This document shows positions 23,642-35,670 of a DNA stretch of 64,000 nucleotides, piece after piece (position 1 is the stretch's first letter; each line of letters starts with the position of its first letter). Under the pieces are notes generated by a model, which worked only from the letters and a program-made list of their open reading frames with translations, ran no database searches and was not told where the DNA came from. Position numbers and translations under genes: made by a program. The DNA comes from Phallusia mammillata. Taxonomy: Eukaryota; Chordata; Ascidiacea; Phlebobranchia; Ascidiidae. The stretch lies in the NCBI GenBank assembly GCA_003260075.1, contig QLIY01000036.1, positions 143,997 to 207,996 of the forward strand, in the 5' to 3' direction.

Positions 23642-24148
23642 AATCAGTCGCTGGAAAACTTTTTGGATATGATATTCCAGCTGGTACCACGGTAGGCAAC
23701 ACAAATAAAAACTGTAGGCCCATAAAAATATTTGCAATTTATGAGCACATTTTCTTTTGGCAATGTCAGTTTTAATGTACACGCTGCTTTTTTTACATAA
23801 CCAGTTCAGTGCTTTAGCCACAGCTTAGTTTTGGACTTTCAGCTGATCCCAAACTTTCATGCTGTCCACATGGATCCGGCAATTTGGCCACAACCACACA
23901 AGTTCAATCCTTACCGTCACATCGACGATGAAGGAAAATTTGTGCATTCCAACAAGATTATACCTTTCTCAATCGGGCCAAGATCTTGCCCTGGAGAACA
24001 ATAGGCACGAATCGAAATCTACATATACTTTGTAAAGGTCATTCAAAAATATAAGATTCTTCCGGGAGACCGGCCACCGCATATTGATGGCGTCATTTCG
24101 ATGGTATATTATCCAAAACCATACAACTTCAGAATTGAGAAACGCTAA
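23641..24148 (+). pseudogene. P450 3' fragment (exons 8-9) with premature stop
   Basis: The end of exon 8 (23641-23691, donor ACG|GTAGGC) and exon 9 (23843-24148) of a P450 distinct from copies A-E. Exon 9 has the haem loop FSIGPRSCPGE and the ending PKPYNFRIEKR. A TAG at 24002-24004 replaces the Leu codon right after GEQ (GEQ-stop-ARIEIYIYF); one T-to-A change in a TTG codon would explain it. The stop comes just after the haem Cys and would remove the L-helix, so this copy is probably dead. Confidence 0.8.
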
Positions 24149-25008
24149 AATGCAGCGGACATCATCAAGTCTGAGACGAAACGGCGTTAAAATCGACATG
24201 CGTATAAGTTTCTATGGGAATGTGTATAAAATCTGCTTGAATGCTGTATTCGTACAAACACGCTGATGACATGATAAAACTATTGAGCTGGTCATGAGTT
24301 GATTTTGGGGGCCTATTGACAGCAATGACAGGGTTGGAAATGCGCTGAGAGTTTTTAAGTTGCATTCTGAGCAGAAAAGCACAATCTGCAGTGATTTATG
24401 AAGTACATATTAAAGATAGTGTGCAGTAAATATCCCAATTACCATCTGTACATAGCAAAAAAGGGAGCTAAGCTGCGTGTGTTGTTCATGGTTACGTTTT
24501 GTGTGCTTAGGCGGCAAAAATGCACAGCATGCACTTTTTTGCCGGTGTAGTGGTTTTGTCGACAAAGTCAAAGGTAAAGCAGCGGATGTTTGCAAGCTCT
24601 TGCTTTCGAATTCCTTTGGACTTCGTTTTACCCCACAATACATGTTTATACATCGTGCAACGAATGTTAAAGGAAAATAACAAGGAATAAACGTTCGACA
24701 TAGTTAAGAGCTCTGATAACGTTTAGCGAAGGGAACAGTCGCCATAATGGAATGCCGTTTAGTGGTGCATGAAAACGTTATACAACTCATCAGTCTTATT
24801 GACTCTGATTTGGTAAATTCTCTGCATATTGAATAATTTGTATTGTAATATTCGTGTTGGAGGCTGGTCCCAAACTTTGATCAGTTTCGTAGCATATAAA
24901 GCAGTGAATGTTTGAAGATTAGCGCAGTTTTAATAAATTTTTGTTGCATTAGAATTCAATTAGTGCTGGAGAAAACAGGTCTTGTTTGACCCAAACGCGA
25001 AAACTACA
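24149..25008. other. Spacer before P450 copy E
   Basis: No exon is supported. Several overlapping ORFs of 60-77 residues on both strands lack motifs. The last ~150 bases (TCGTAGCATATAAAGCAGTG and onward) resemble the sequence before copy B and probably include the promoter and 5' UTR of copy E. Confidence 0.5.
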
Positions 25009-28000
25009 ATGCTGTCTATGATAACCGATAACTTGACAACGTTTCTGGCAACTTGGATTGTTCTGACTTTGATTTTTGCTTTGGTTTATAAATGGTGGAG
25101 AAAACCCCATCGCAATTTTCCGCCAGGGCCTATTGGAGTCCCATTGCTTGGGGTTTTGCCTTACTTTGGCGAAAATCCGGAACAGAACATCAGGAAATGG
25201 AGTGAAGAACAATACGGGCCTGTAATGTCAATCAGAATGGGCTTGGAAGATGTTGTGGTGCTTAACTCTGTCGACGCCATTATGCAGGTACTATTTAAGT
25301 CTTGAAGTATAGTTTCCTTTTGCAAAGTAGTTTTAATGCGTTGACCAAGTGCATAGCAATTCTTTTTTTGTAATAGGGTTGTCGTTTGCCGTATGTCTGT
25401 TAATAAGGCCCAATGCAAACGGAAGTTCATTTGAACAAGCAGGTCTAGTTTCCCCCCTTAACCCTTACTTTCTATGCAATAATCATCCAATGTAACATAA
25501 GTACAAGTTTATCTAAAAGGGTTTTTAATTGTTTCAGGCCTTCGTGAAACAGGGAAGTCAGTTTTCAGGGCGCCCTTCTTCGGGTGCCTTTCAACTGCTT
25601 GATATGCAAGACGGAGGATTATCATTTAAACCTTACACCAGCGATTACAAGCATCAGAAAAAGTTCGTCTTAAAAACGTTCAGAGAGTAAGTGGATTAAT
25701 AACTTATTAATTATTACCTATTTTGCGATGCGCAAATTTAAACTCGCCTTAATATGGGCTTAATTGAAAGCCATTAAACTTTGCAGCTTCGGGGTCGGAA
25801 AGGCAAGAGTCGACGAAATGGTAAACGAGGAAGTAAATATTTTCAACGAATTCCTGAAGGATAAAGATGGCCAACTGGTCGACCTCAAGGTACAATGTTA
25901 AATGGCAATTGGAGGGTAAGTTATATGTCATATCACCCATAAAACACAATTTATGTACGAATTCTGCATTACAAACACGAAAAGAGGTTATACCTGTAAA
26001 ATGCAGAATAGTAGACTTTACGCCAAGACAGTTTTGGTCTGGTTGGTCCCAATGGTGATTTTTCTCCCAGTTTTTATACAAATGTTTCATAAATTACCGT
26101 TCATGGATATTTTTGCGCAGAGCTACTTCTACACACTCACTTCCAATGTGATTGCAAGACTAATATGTGGACAGAGGTACGATTATGACGACCCGGAAAT
26201 GCAAGGTCTGATGAAAGTTTTAAAGAGAGTGTAAGTTTATTTTTCCTAAATAAAATTTATAAAATATGGTGTAGCTACAACGCGTTCATCCACCGATTGT
26301 ACCCGACACTTCTTTGCTCTCTATAACGTTTTAGTGTTGCTCAGCTATTTCCGGTTTGTTGATTGTTTCAGTGCAATTGTGTTGTTAGGTTGTGTTTCAC
26401 CAAGCGAAATAAACTCTCAGCTTAACTCAATTGTGCCCATCACCGAAATACACTTCGTTGTTTAACTAAAAAGTTTATAATTGTCAAATTCAACAGCGCA
26501 CAATCCGGTTTAGTGAGATTGTAACATTAAGATTTTTTAGGTTTGCTGATCCCAGAGTCGGTCTGGTCGATATGTTCCCTAAGCTGAAGTGGTTTCCCTT
26601 GTTCTCCGCCTCCGTAAAGGAATTTATACACAACGAGCATTTTGTTCTTAGTGAGTGCAAAATTTTGTATCAGATTTAGTTAATTTGTATGGTACGTTGT
26701 TGGGACTCAAAAGATAACATGATTTCAATCTTACCAAACAATGTTTAACAATCGTATTTCATTGCAAACCCTAACACAGTTGCCACATGTCTTTATAAGG
26801 TGCGTTTGTTTAACCATCATTTTCTAGTAACTAACTAACTAGTTAAAAGTTACCAAAATTGAAACCGGGCAATGGTTGGTATTTATCCACTTGAAGATTG
26901 TATGTATCCACTTGTGCCGCAAAATCTTTATCAGTGGTATTTCAATATATAAGCTATTGCTGCCAGGCATAATATCAAGTTCATAGAGCTCTTCTGACAA
27001 AAGTATTTCATTGCAAATACTACTACAGTTGCCACATGCCTTTGTTTGGCGCCACTGTGTACTTTTTTAACTTCATGCAAAGTACAAAAATTTATATCGA
27101 ATATTCTTCTGTTAAGACATTGTAAAGAAACATTGGAAACGACACAAATCTCTGTTTGATCCGAACCACTTAAAGGATTTTATGGACTTGTTTCGTTACG
27201 AACAGAAGTTTGGGACGAGCGAAGAGAAAGCTGGCTTTACGGTAAATGAATAAATATTTTTGATGGCAACAATAATCTTGCTTTACCATACCCAAAATAA
27301 CTCATTGTAGAGTAAAATGGCAAAGGGACTAACAAAGCTGAAGTTTTAAAATAGCGCACAAAAAGCCAATTTTTTTTTTTTTAAGTAATTTTTTTTAACA
27401 TGGACCGAAATCTTCTTTTATTATGGTTTGTGGCACACCAATGTGCTGTTAAGTTTTACAAATGTTTATGACTGTGTGGTCATGAGCAAATATCACCACT
27501 TCACCACTAAAGCAGTAAAGCTTTTTTTAATATTTCAGTAAGCAACGTCGAAAGTATTCCTACGGACTTTGACTAACAGTTTTGGTACTATATACCATCC
27601 TAAGCAGTATTGGTGAATTTGAAATAGATATTTACTTCAATTTAGGATACATGGTTTGACTTCTTCCATAAACCCAAGTTTCGGATCTCAAAGTCTTAGG
27701 AATGTAACTTCAGCAAATTAAGAAAACTACAAAAAGTACGGAAACAATCTGTCATTGGTTTCTGTTACAGGATCACCAGATGGAATGGTTGGGAGCCGAC
27801 TTTTTCCTGGCGGGAGCAGAGACTACTTCGACTCAACTATCTTGGTGTTTGCATTTGTACGTGTACTATCCGGAACATCAAGCAGCGTTGGAGAAGGAAA
27901 TAATTGAAGTGTTTGGTAAGACAAGCAACAAATTACACTATAGTTTGCACTGTGACAAACTACAATGCAGTACTCAGTTCAGAAGCCATATCATCTTTCA

Positions 28001-29066
28001 TTGCCGCCTTTTAAACAGCATATACTCACTGCAGTTTGACAGCAGATGTTAAATAACGCAGTGAACCAGGCCTACATCTCACAGTACTTGCAGCCACGCA
28101 ACTTATAAATACATGTCAGCACATACAGCACAGACATTGAAAAATGTGATATATATAACAGTAAACAAAAGGCCTTGATGGCACACTGAATCACAGGTAT
28201 GTAACGAAGAAAATATTCTACAAATGTGTTTTTCTTTCAGGCTCTGAAGGCGAAGTGACCCAAGCGCACAAAGCGCGGACTCCCTTTCTCAACGCATTCA
28301 TCCAGGAGGCTTTTCGGTTCAAAACCACAGTACCGTTGGTGTTAAAGCACACTGCACTTTGCAACACTAAACTGCTCGGATTCAATATTCCGAAGGGGAC
28401 AACGGTAAAAGACTAAGTTTGTAATAATTAATTCGTTTATGAAGTTCTTAGAGGCATTAATGTATACAACTTGCCATTTGATCTCCGAAAAAGAATTATA
28501 AACACCTTTCTAAGCACATAATTAGGATGACCCAGCGCCTCTTTACTTGTCCCAAATTTAAACTGGAAATACAAAAGTCCACAAAAAGGTTTAAAATATT
28601 AATCAATGGGTTTGGAGGATATGTATTTTGAAAAGAGGTGTTCGTTAAATAGTTGGAGTAAATGTGTCAAATATACGATGTGAATTTGAATCCCACATAA
28701 ATTAGATTTCAAGACAATTTTGATAATGTTTATCATATAACTCCTGATGTTTCTTTTTAGTTGATACCCAACTTTTACGCTGTGCACATGGACCCCACAA
28801 TATGGCCCGAAGCCGAAAAATTCAACCCATATCGCCACATTGACGAGGACGGAAATTTCGTATTTTCCAGTAAAATTATCCCTTTCTCAATGGGACCAAG
28901 ATCCTGTCCTGGTGAGGCTTTAGCCAGAGTCGAAACCTACATCTTCTTAGCCAAGCTTCTTCAGAAATACAAGATACTACCTGGGGATAAACCTCCTCAC
29001 ATCGACGGCAGTACTTCAATTGTATATTATCCCAAACCATACAAGTTCAGAATTGAACAGCGTTGA
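25009..29066 (+). CDS. CYP2-clan cytochrome P450 copy E (intact)
   Basis: Nine exons: 25009-25287, 25538-25686, 25787-25889, 26121-26230, 26541-26650, 27117-27241, 27771-27915, 28241-28404 and 28761-29066, again 1,491 bases and 496 residues. Exon lengths equal those of copy B exactly, so the phases are conserved. Features are an N-terminal anchor, the proline hinge FPPGPIGVPLLG, the I-helix AGAETTS, the ExxR motif (EAFR), a PERF-like FNPYRH, and the haem loop FSMGPRSCPGE. It is the most diverged intact member (for example PYFGENPEQNIRKWSEEQYG in exon 1), and its introns are largely unlike those of A-D, so it was not part of the recent duplications. Intron 4 contains a dispersed repeat near 26336-26430. 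Substrate unknown. Confidence 0.93.
26336..26430 (+). repeat. Dispersed repeat (TTTCACCAAGCGAAATAAACTC family)
   Basis: GCTCAGCTATTTCCGGTTTG is followed within 60-70 bases by TTTCACCAAGCGAAATAAACTC. The same pair of motifs lies at 45972-46040, and in reverse orientation the second motif is at about 51930-51955. A partial copy is at 29330-29360. The members share an ACTCAACT-rich end, so this is probably a short non-autonomous repeat family. Confidence 0.55.
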
Positions 29067-30155
29067 GAACGCATTATTAGGTCTTGGTAAATAATCGTAC
29101 AATGTATTGTGTACATGTCAATTAACATATAGTGGCAAACAATAATTATGTATTGTGTTGTGACTTTGGCTGTACAGATGAATGCAAAGCGAAACAAGAG
29201 TTTCGTTTTTTTAGCAATTGGCCTCAACCTAATTGTTCTTTCAATTTTCTGCGCTCCATAGTATTACAAATTAGATTTGCATAGCCATTTCCGACGGTAT
29301 TGTTCTAAATCAATTGTGTAGCTATGCTCTTTTCGCCAAGCGAAATAAAATCAACTTAAACTGCAAAAAATCATTTCAATGCGACGTTTACATCTTCTGC
29401 GCTCAAACAACATTTAGGAACGGAATAATATTAAGAAATATGATACTAGAGATAATGTTGAAGAAAGACACAGTGACCATTAAATGCTTGATGATATATA
29501 CCTTGGTTTGTTGGCTATAAAAGCGGAAACGTTTGCACTCAACAAAAAGGTTTAAAAGGTCATAAAGTGAAACCGAAGTATTTAGAAGTTCGTGCAAATT
29601 TTCAAACTTTGCCAAATGGGAATGAAGTTATCGTATACTAAACAAAAAAATTCAAAACACGATAAACATAATTTTCTGTTCAACAATACTGATAAAAGTC
29701 ATCTATAAAAAAGAAATTTAAAAAGCGTAATAAAGAACTGACACCATAAAAAGGGGATAAACAAAACACATCAAAATCTGGTAAGTAAAATAGTTAAAGG
29801 ATTTTCTTTTAACGTTTGGTGGAGTTGAGAGCAACGCAATTTTTAGAACAGTGTTTTCCTTTCTTTCTGAGTTGCTGACAATGTATAACTTTGTTTGTGG
29901 CAAACTTTTTCAAATGTACGAAAACAAATAAGCTCAAAGTGGAGTTCTGACGTAGTCCAGCATTCGTCATACACCAGCATTTTGTCATACAATCCGTTGG
30001 GGTACACATACAAACTATTTCGCGGATCATTTGCAATTTGCTTTAAGTTACACTAGTTTACCGCAGAAAAGTGGTTTAAAAACCTGGTTCAGAGCTTTGT
30101 TAACGTACATTTCCATAGATTTCTCCTTGTTTCCAGTTGAAAACGCCGCTGGCCA
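29067..30155. other. Spacer between P450 E and the first 7TM gene
   Basis: No exon found. It contains the 3' UTR of copy E (a transcript end is plausible near 29140-29240), a partial copy of the CACCAAGCGAAATAAA repeat at 29330-29360, and AT-rich sequence. ORFs of 60-75 residues on both strands have no family motif. Confidence 0.5.
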
Positions 30156-31088
30156 TTAGTTTAAAGTTGGGCTTGAAATAACGTGTATTGTTGTTGACCG
30201 AGAACGCCTGGGTTTCCGTTTTGCAAACGGCGCTTTGAGTATTTTCCGCCACGAAGTAAAAGAGAACAACAAGGTTAGAAGGTTTATTACTAAATTCACG
30301 TCATACAGAGTGACCGTAACGTGACGAGTGGCGTTCCCGGGAACGACAAAAGCGAACAGGATCAGAGCTATGAAGTCGGTAGCAACACACACAGCGGCCA
30401 GAATAGCTGAGCGGCGTATAATGCTAAATACAGGCCTTGACTCAACCGCTTGTGACCGTAGAGGGTAAATAAACAGGAACAGCATCAACCCCTGTCCGAA
30501 CATCATAAGGCAAGTGCTAAAGTATGTTGGCCACAGCTTGAACTCCTCTACGGGCTTTGCGATGCATCCTCGCGACGAGTTCAGGTAGTTGTTAGGAAAC
30601 GCACTTGCAAGACAGCTAAATGACAGCCCCACTAGCATCAAGACCATGGCACTTAAATCCACCCAGAAAAGCCAAGGCTTACGGACTGCCTCCAAAGCCG
30701 GGTGTTGGTACAAAGCTTTCTGCCTGAACCACAGGAAAAAGTACCAAGCCGTGCCGGCAATGTAAAATATTACAGTTGCTACATCCATCAATATCTCACA
30801 GAGCAAATTCGAATCGTCGAAGTAGCCCGCATTAAAGACGAATTGGCCACTAAGCAGTCGGATGCAACCCATAGCGTACGCCACCACTGCTGAAGTGTAA
30901 ACGGGCCCCGCGCTAAGCTGCAAATTGCTGCTTTTTGTCCATTTGCCACAACGTACTCCATGTACAATAAAAGCAATCTCAATGTAAACTATGGCCAACA
31001 AGGCTGCTATATTACATGCCTCAGCAACAATCCATTCTGTTTGTTCAAAACGTCCGTTAAAGTCCTGTGACGAAGCGCTGTCGACCAT
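30156..31088 (-). CDS. Intronless seven-transmembrane protein (orphan, GPCR-like) 1
   Basis: A single open frame of 310 residues from the Met at 31088. An earlier in-frame Met at 31115 would add nine residues. I prefer the later one because it aligns with the paralogue at 33413. Seven hydrophobic segments lie at about residues 20-40, 58-82, 92-116, 132-155, 178-200, 217-243 and 257-279, with a basic C-terminal tail (KAPFAKRKPRRSRS). A Cys at the start of TM3 (LLCEILMD) and one in the second extracellular loop (RGCIAKP) are placed like the conserved disulfide of rhodopsin-like receptors. There is no DRY or NPxxY; FRQKALYQHP follows TM3 instead. I do not recognise the family. Ligand and coupling are unknown. 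Confidence 0.75.
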   Translation of the reverse strand: MVDSASSQDFNGRFEQTEWIVAEACNIAALLAIVYIEIAFIVHGVRCGKWTKSSNLQLSAGPVYTSAVVAYAMGCIRLLSGQFVFNAGYFDDSNLLCEILMDVATVIFYIAGTAWYFFLWFRQKALYQHPALEAVRKPWLFWVDLSAMVLMLVGLSFSCLASAFPNNYLNSSRGCIAKPVEEFKLWPTYFSTCLMMFGQGLMLFLFIYPLRSQAVESRPVFSIIRRSAILAAVCVATDFIALILFAFVVPGNATRHVTVTLYDVNLVINLLTLLFSFTSWRKILKAPFAKRKPRRSRSTTIHVISSPTLN

Positions 31089-33412
31089 TTTGCACTCGTG
31101 ATAGTGAAAATGCAACCTGTCCTTTACATTCTCAATGATTTTTAGGACTGTGATGTGCTAAATACAGACGCACAATGCAGCAACAAAGTTCACAAACCTG
31201 TCTTCCCCTACACAAAAATGCTGTCCTCTGATTGGCCTTCCACTGACCCCCCGCCTAAGTTAAAACTTGATAATTTAAAGATGTAATACGTCATGTGTGG
31301 TATGAGCTCAGGTAGCATCGTATGCAAATTTAAAACACATAATTCGATAAAGCGACCCAAACACTTCGGGAGTGCTATTATTAGGACTCAAAATATACGC
31401 TTCCTGCTTTTCTAATGATGCTTCTTTTTAATGATTGGTTCCATTAAGAAAACACCCATCCTGGACATCTAACAATCTTCCGATAAATCTCAATACAGCA
31501 ACAATAGTAACAAAAATTATCTATTGCTGTCAGGCATAATATCAAGTTAATAGTCCCAAATGTTCTGACAATTTTAAAGTACAACTTCAAGGCCATATAT
31601 AGGTTATGTTGTATTTCATCAACAAAACCCAATATATAGCCTACGTATAGATATAGGCCGTGAATTTAAATCAACTATTGTAAGTGACAATGTAGGAACC
31701 AAAGGTGACAACTAAATGGTAAACGTTGCGGCCTGTTTACGTAAAAGGACAAAAAGAGTTTTTCTGCAAATATCTGCAATGTCACCTTCTATACTAAACT
31801 TGATTACGAATTACTAATGTTGTTTAGGCCATCCACGCCATCAATATTAAACGCCCTAAACGCCCCTAAATTTTTTTTGGACAGTAATTCTTTCATGTGA
31901 AGGTATCGTTTCCGTGAAAACGTTGTATTCAAAGGCAATAAGCGTTGCGTCGTTTTCCAGTTCCCTGTAAAATGACGCACAGAGGTTGCACGCTGGACTT
32001 CTTGTTGCAAACGGTGTTTATACTTGATGCGTATAGGAAGTCTGCGGACATGGGTAGCCTAATTGATAGTGATTATGGACGCGTAGCTAGCTGACTCTGC
32101 TAGACAGATAAGGTAAGACAAATCGGTTTAGTTTCACGGTAAAACACATTTTTTCATGGAAATAAGATGCAAAGTGAGGGCAAGACAGGGAAAGTTTGCG
32201 TACATGGGTTGCCTAATTGATAGTGATTATGGTTGCGTAGCTAGCTGACTCTGCTAGACAGATAAGGTAAGACAAATCGGTTTAGTTTCACGGTAAAACA
32301 CATTTTTTCATGGAAATAAGATGCAAAGTGAGGGCAAGACAGGGAAAGTTTGCGTACATGGGTTGCCTAATTGATAGTGATTATGGTTGCGTAGCTAGCT
32401 GACTCTGCTAGACAGATAAGGTAAGACAAATCGGTTTAGTTTCACGGTAAAACACATTTTTTCATGGAAATAAGATGCAAAGTGAGGGCAAGACAGGGGA
32501 AGTTTGCGTAGTAAGAGAATGTGTTTAGCAGTTCACAGTTCCTACCAGCCTATTCACCCGACTAGATAATAATAAACATATTTAAAACCGAAAAGAAACA
32601 GAATCACAACTGTTGCGCAGGCGACTCGTGATTGAAGCCAAATCTAATGATTTTTTTAGGCATCGTTGCACTTGCTATATTGAAAACCATATGTGTTGGC
32701 AACTGGTTTCGTCTCACTTCTTAAACATTGGACAGGCGTGTGCATAGTTTTGATCAGAGGAAAAAACATGGCGCTTTGTTACAGCGAATGCAACCGTGGC
32801 AATTTTATAGCCCAATCCATTAGGTATGCGACAAACAGAAACACACGAGAGAGGCATGTGTTTAAAGCAAGTTGTTTATTCGTTTGTAACAAATGGGATT
32901 TAGTATTGCAGGGACATAGTATTCATTTTGGTATTTATTGTGACAGCGCTTAGTCGCAAACCAAAAAAATTCTCGCCCGAGCAATAGATATATAGGCCTT
33001 CCATACTTTCATGAGCAAAAAGGAGGACACATTCACGACAAAGAATAATAACACTTACTTGTGTGCGCAAAGAAAATGAAGGCACATGAAGTTTAACTTA
33101 CTATACATTATTAATTTCAATTAAAACTCACATTATTTGGCAGTTTTTAAAAGGCACAATTGTTATTTAGATATTTAGTAAATACAGAAAATTAAAAAGG
33201 AGGACATTTGGGCATTTTTATAGTCCCTGGGAGGACAACGTTCTTTTCGTTAAAAGGAGGACATGTCTTCTAATAAGAGGACGTATGGTAGGCCTAAGAT
33301 ATAACACAATTTTTTATCATTCAGACAATTGTGGATACAGTAATGTGTAGAAACTCAGCAAAAAATCTAAACATATAAATACTTATAAGATTGATTCGCT
33401 GATTGAATCAAG
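31089..33412. other. Intergenic region between the divergent 7TM genes
   Basis: No exon found. It should hold the promoters of both flanking genes. A 3 x 154 bp tandem repeat lies at 32048-32510. Around 31520-31575 there is a copy of the CTATTGCTGTCAGGCATAAT dispersed repeat. The 33000-33300 stretch contains several AAAGGAGGACA motifs, likely decayed transposon sequence. Confidence 0.55.
32048..32510. repeat. Tandem repeat, three copies of a 154-bp unit
   Basis: Units start at 32048, 32202 and 32356 and end at 32510, exactly 3 x 154 bases with very few differences (GGGTAGCC versus GGGTTGCC, and GGACGCG versus GGTTGCG in unit 1). Each contains GCGTAGCTAGCTGACTCTGC and GGTTTAGTTTCACGG. The near identity points to recent expansion. 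There is no ORF and no spacer between units, so it is a minisatellite rather than an array of another kind. Confidence 0.9.
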
Positions 33413-34369
33413 ATGTCTACCAACGAAACTAACTTCAACACAACGTTCACAAGTCGCTTCGAAAATCCACTATGGATAGCCGCAACCTGCGTCAACATTT
33501 TGTCGATCAGCTTCCTGACTTGGATTGTGACTGGATTCATAATGTATGGAAAACGAAAGGGCAAGTTCGCCAACTTGAAAGCAAGGGACACTTTGAAGCG
33601 GCACGGTGGAATCGTTTTTCTTTCTGCTTTGGTAGCATTTGTTTGTTGCTACTCAGTTCTGTTCCTGAATATAGCATTCTATAATGCTGGCTTTGGAAGT
33701 TTAGACACAAGACCATGTGAAGCGCTCATGGACGCTGTGTTTGCCTGCTACAAATGCTCTGCTTTTCTGATACTGTTGTACTACTGGCTGCGTCAGCGTG
33801 CTCTTTACCAAAACCAGGTAATGGCCGATTTGGCTCAGAAATCGCGAGTACGTTTTTTCACCTGGGCAGCATTATGTATCCTCATTGTCGGTTTTGCAGT
33901 CGAAATAATATCATTTACAATTCCAAAACAAGCCGCAACGAATGGTAACGGCTGTGCAACACTACCCCTCGGCCAAATTATCCTTTGGCCATTTTACATT
34001 TGCCTTACAGTGTTTTTCACAGGCCAAGTAATCATGTTAGGACTTTTTGTTTACCCACTTAGACAGCAGTCGCAAGGCAAAGCGTTCAATCGTAGGCGAA
34101 TAAATTCACTTTACAAACGAAACGCTACGCTAGTGATGTTTACAATCATTTCCAATATAATGTCATTTGTTTTACCAGTAGTGGTGCCATTTGGTAGCAC
34201 CATACATGGCCCAGAAATGTGGTTTGAGATAAATTTGATGTTGATTGCTTTCTCGGTGGTCATGTCATTTACGGATAGATGGAAGATACTATTTCCGTGC
34301 GGCGGTGTCAAAGAAAAACAGCAAAAAGTGCAAGTAGCTTCTGCAGGCACCGTTTCTACCAACGTTTAA
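33413..34369 (+). CDS. Intronless seven-transmembrane protein (orphan, GPCR-like) 2
   Basis: A single open frame of 318 residues, paralogous to the gene at 30156-31088 and pointing away from it. The short N-terminus has two N-glycosylation sequons (NET, NTT). Seven hydrophobic segments follow. Shared motifs with the paralogue are RFE..LWIA near the start, CE.LMD at TM3, W.RQ.ALYQ after TM3, GC in the second extracellular loop, LF.YPLR.Q after TM5, and WKIL after TM7. The lack of introns in both copies suggests a retrocopied or anciently intronless family expanded locally. It may be a lineage-specific receptor family; it could equally be a non-receptor membrane protein. Confidence 0.75.
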   Translation: MSTNETNFNTTFTSRFENPLWIAATCVNILSISFLTWIVTGFIMYGKRKGKFANLKARDTLKRHGGIVFLSALVAFVCCYSVLFLNIAFYNAGFGSLDTRPCEALMDAVFACYKCSAFLILLYYWLRQRALYQNQVMADLAQKSRVRFFTWAALCILIVGFAVEIISFTIPKQAATNGNGCATLPLGQIILWPFYICLTVFFTGQVIMLGLFVYPLRQQSQGKAFNRRRINSLYKRNATLVMFTIISNIMSFVLPVVVPFGSTIHGPEMWFEINLMLIAFSVVMSFTDRWKILFPCGGVKEKQQKVQVASAGTVSTNV

Positions 34370-35670
34370 ATATCTAGGCTAGTGTGCCTTTTTATGCTCA
34401 TAATCCACGAGCTAATTAAGCCCGATACTAGGCTAGAACATGTTTCGCCCTTGTTCCTATACCGTGTGTCAGGGTTATGACTGGTGAAGTCAATTGCAGT
34501 TAACTTGAGTTCTATTTTGCAAAAGATGCAGAGGTGAGAAAGAATTATCTCATCAAACCGATCGTGATTAAAACAGCATATTTTTTGGTGTTCGAAAACA
34601 ATAATTTTCGGTCATTTGATGCATTTATCCCAATTCACGCTATACCCAGTTTTGTGCAAATTGTCAGATTGCTCTACAATTCGACGTTTTTAACTAGTGC
34701 AACTTGCAACATACATTGCACTTATATTCAAAGTGTTGATTATTGTTTTCTTGCACTGATACATTTTTTCATGTTTATAATAAACGATACTGTTGACTTG
34801 ATATCTTGAACAGTAAACTAAGGGGTAAAAGTAAAGAAAGAGAAATGAACCATAAATGTCTTCACGAACCAATTACGGCCTATACGTATACCAAATAAAA
34901 AGATGCAGCAAAATTTTGCTAGTTACTTTGTTTGCAAGTAAAAGACGACGAGAGAGTGAAAAATATATCAACGGGATTTTGAGTTGCGTTTTTAAAAATA
35001 TTTCGAGTTGTTTTTAGTCAAAACAGTGAACAAATGTTCTCATATCAAAAGTGAAAACCACGGATTGCACAGATGAGTCTCAAGCATTTTTTCTCGAATA
35101 AATATGACAGCTAGCTACTGGTTTTTCCCAGCCTGCTGACATTGCGCATTTTCCAGGTAACCGTTTAGCCATTATCACCGGAAAACGTCACGGACCAGCT
35201 AAATCAACTCAGCCCATTTCCTGTATAGTGTCAAGTTGTTCCCAAGGTTGAAGTTAATTGTAACCAGATTCGGGTTCAGCATCTTTAAAAAAGTGTTCGT
35301 AAGTTTATATTTTAGTGCTATTTGTTTATCCTCTATCGTATCCCAGAACACGTACAAAGCGTCTTTTTTCAACGGACATCGGCCATGCCATATCAACAAA
35401 GTTGTCATTTCTGAAATTGTAGGCCGATTTGGTTTCGTGTCAACCTCGGACATTTTTTTTATTAGGTTCCATCATTAGAATGGAAAAGCTTATTTGGTAA
35501 AAATTCCTGCATGTTTCTTGAAAATGTTTTTTTTGGCGGTGGCCCACGCTTACCATATGCGACTTTAGTCGCTTAACCCTTTCAACATTTTTACTTACCG
35601 TCAATACAAAGTTTTGAAAACAGCAATGGATTTTGCAACTTGCACAAATTTTAACCGATCTTGGCTTTGT
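34370..35670. other. Spacer between 7TM gene 2 and the lipocalin-like gene
   Basis: No supported exon. A minus-strand open frame of 84 residues at 35199-35453 (with SEMTTLLIWHGRCPLKKDAL) looks somewhat protein-like, but I could not connect it to splice sites or a family. It overlaps an 80-residue frame on the other strand, so I leave it out as a gene. Confidence 0.45.

Noticed and set aside
32048..32510. Regular repeats that might suggest a CRISPR-like array
   Set aside because: The 154-base units are directly adjacent without variable spacers and the context is eukaryotic; it is a minisatellite.
35199..35453. 84-residue minus-strand frame with protein-like composition
   Set aside because: I found no splice partners or family match, and an equally long frame exists on the other strand. 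It may deserve a transcript check but is not annotated.
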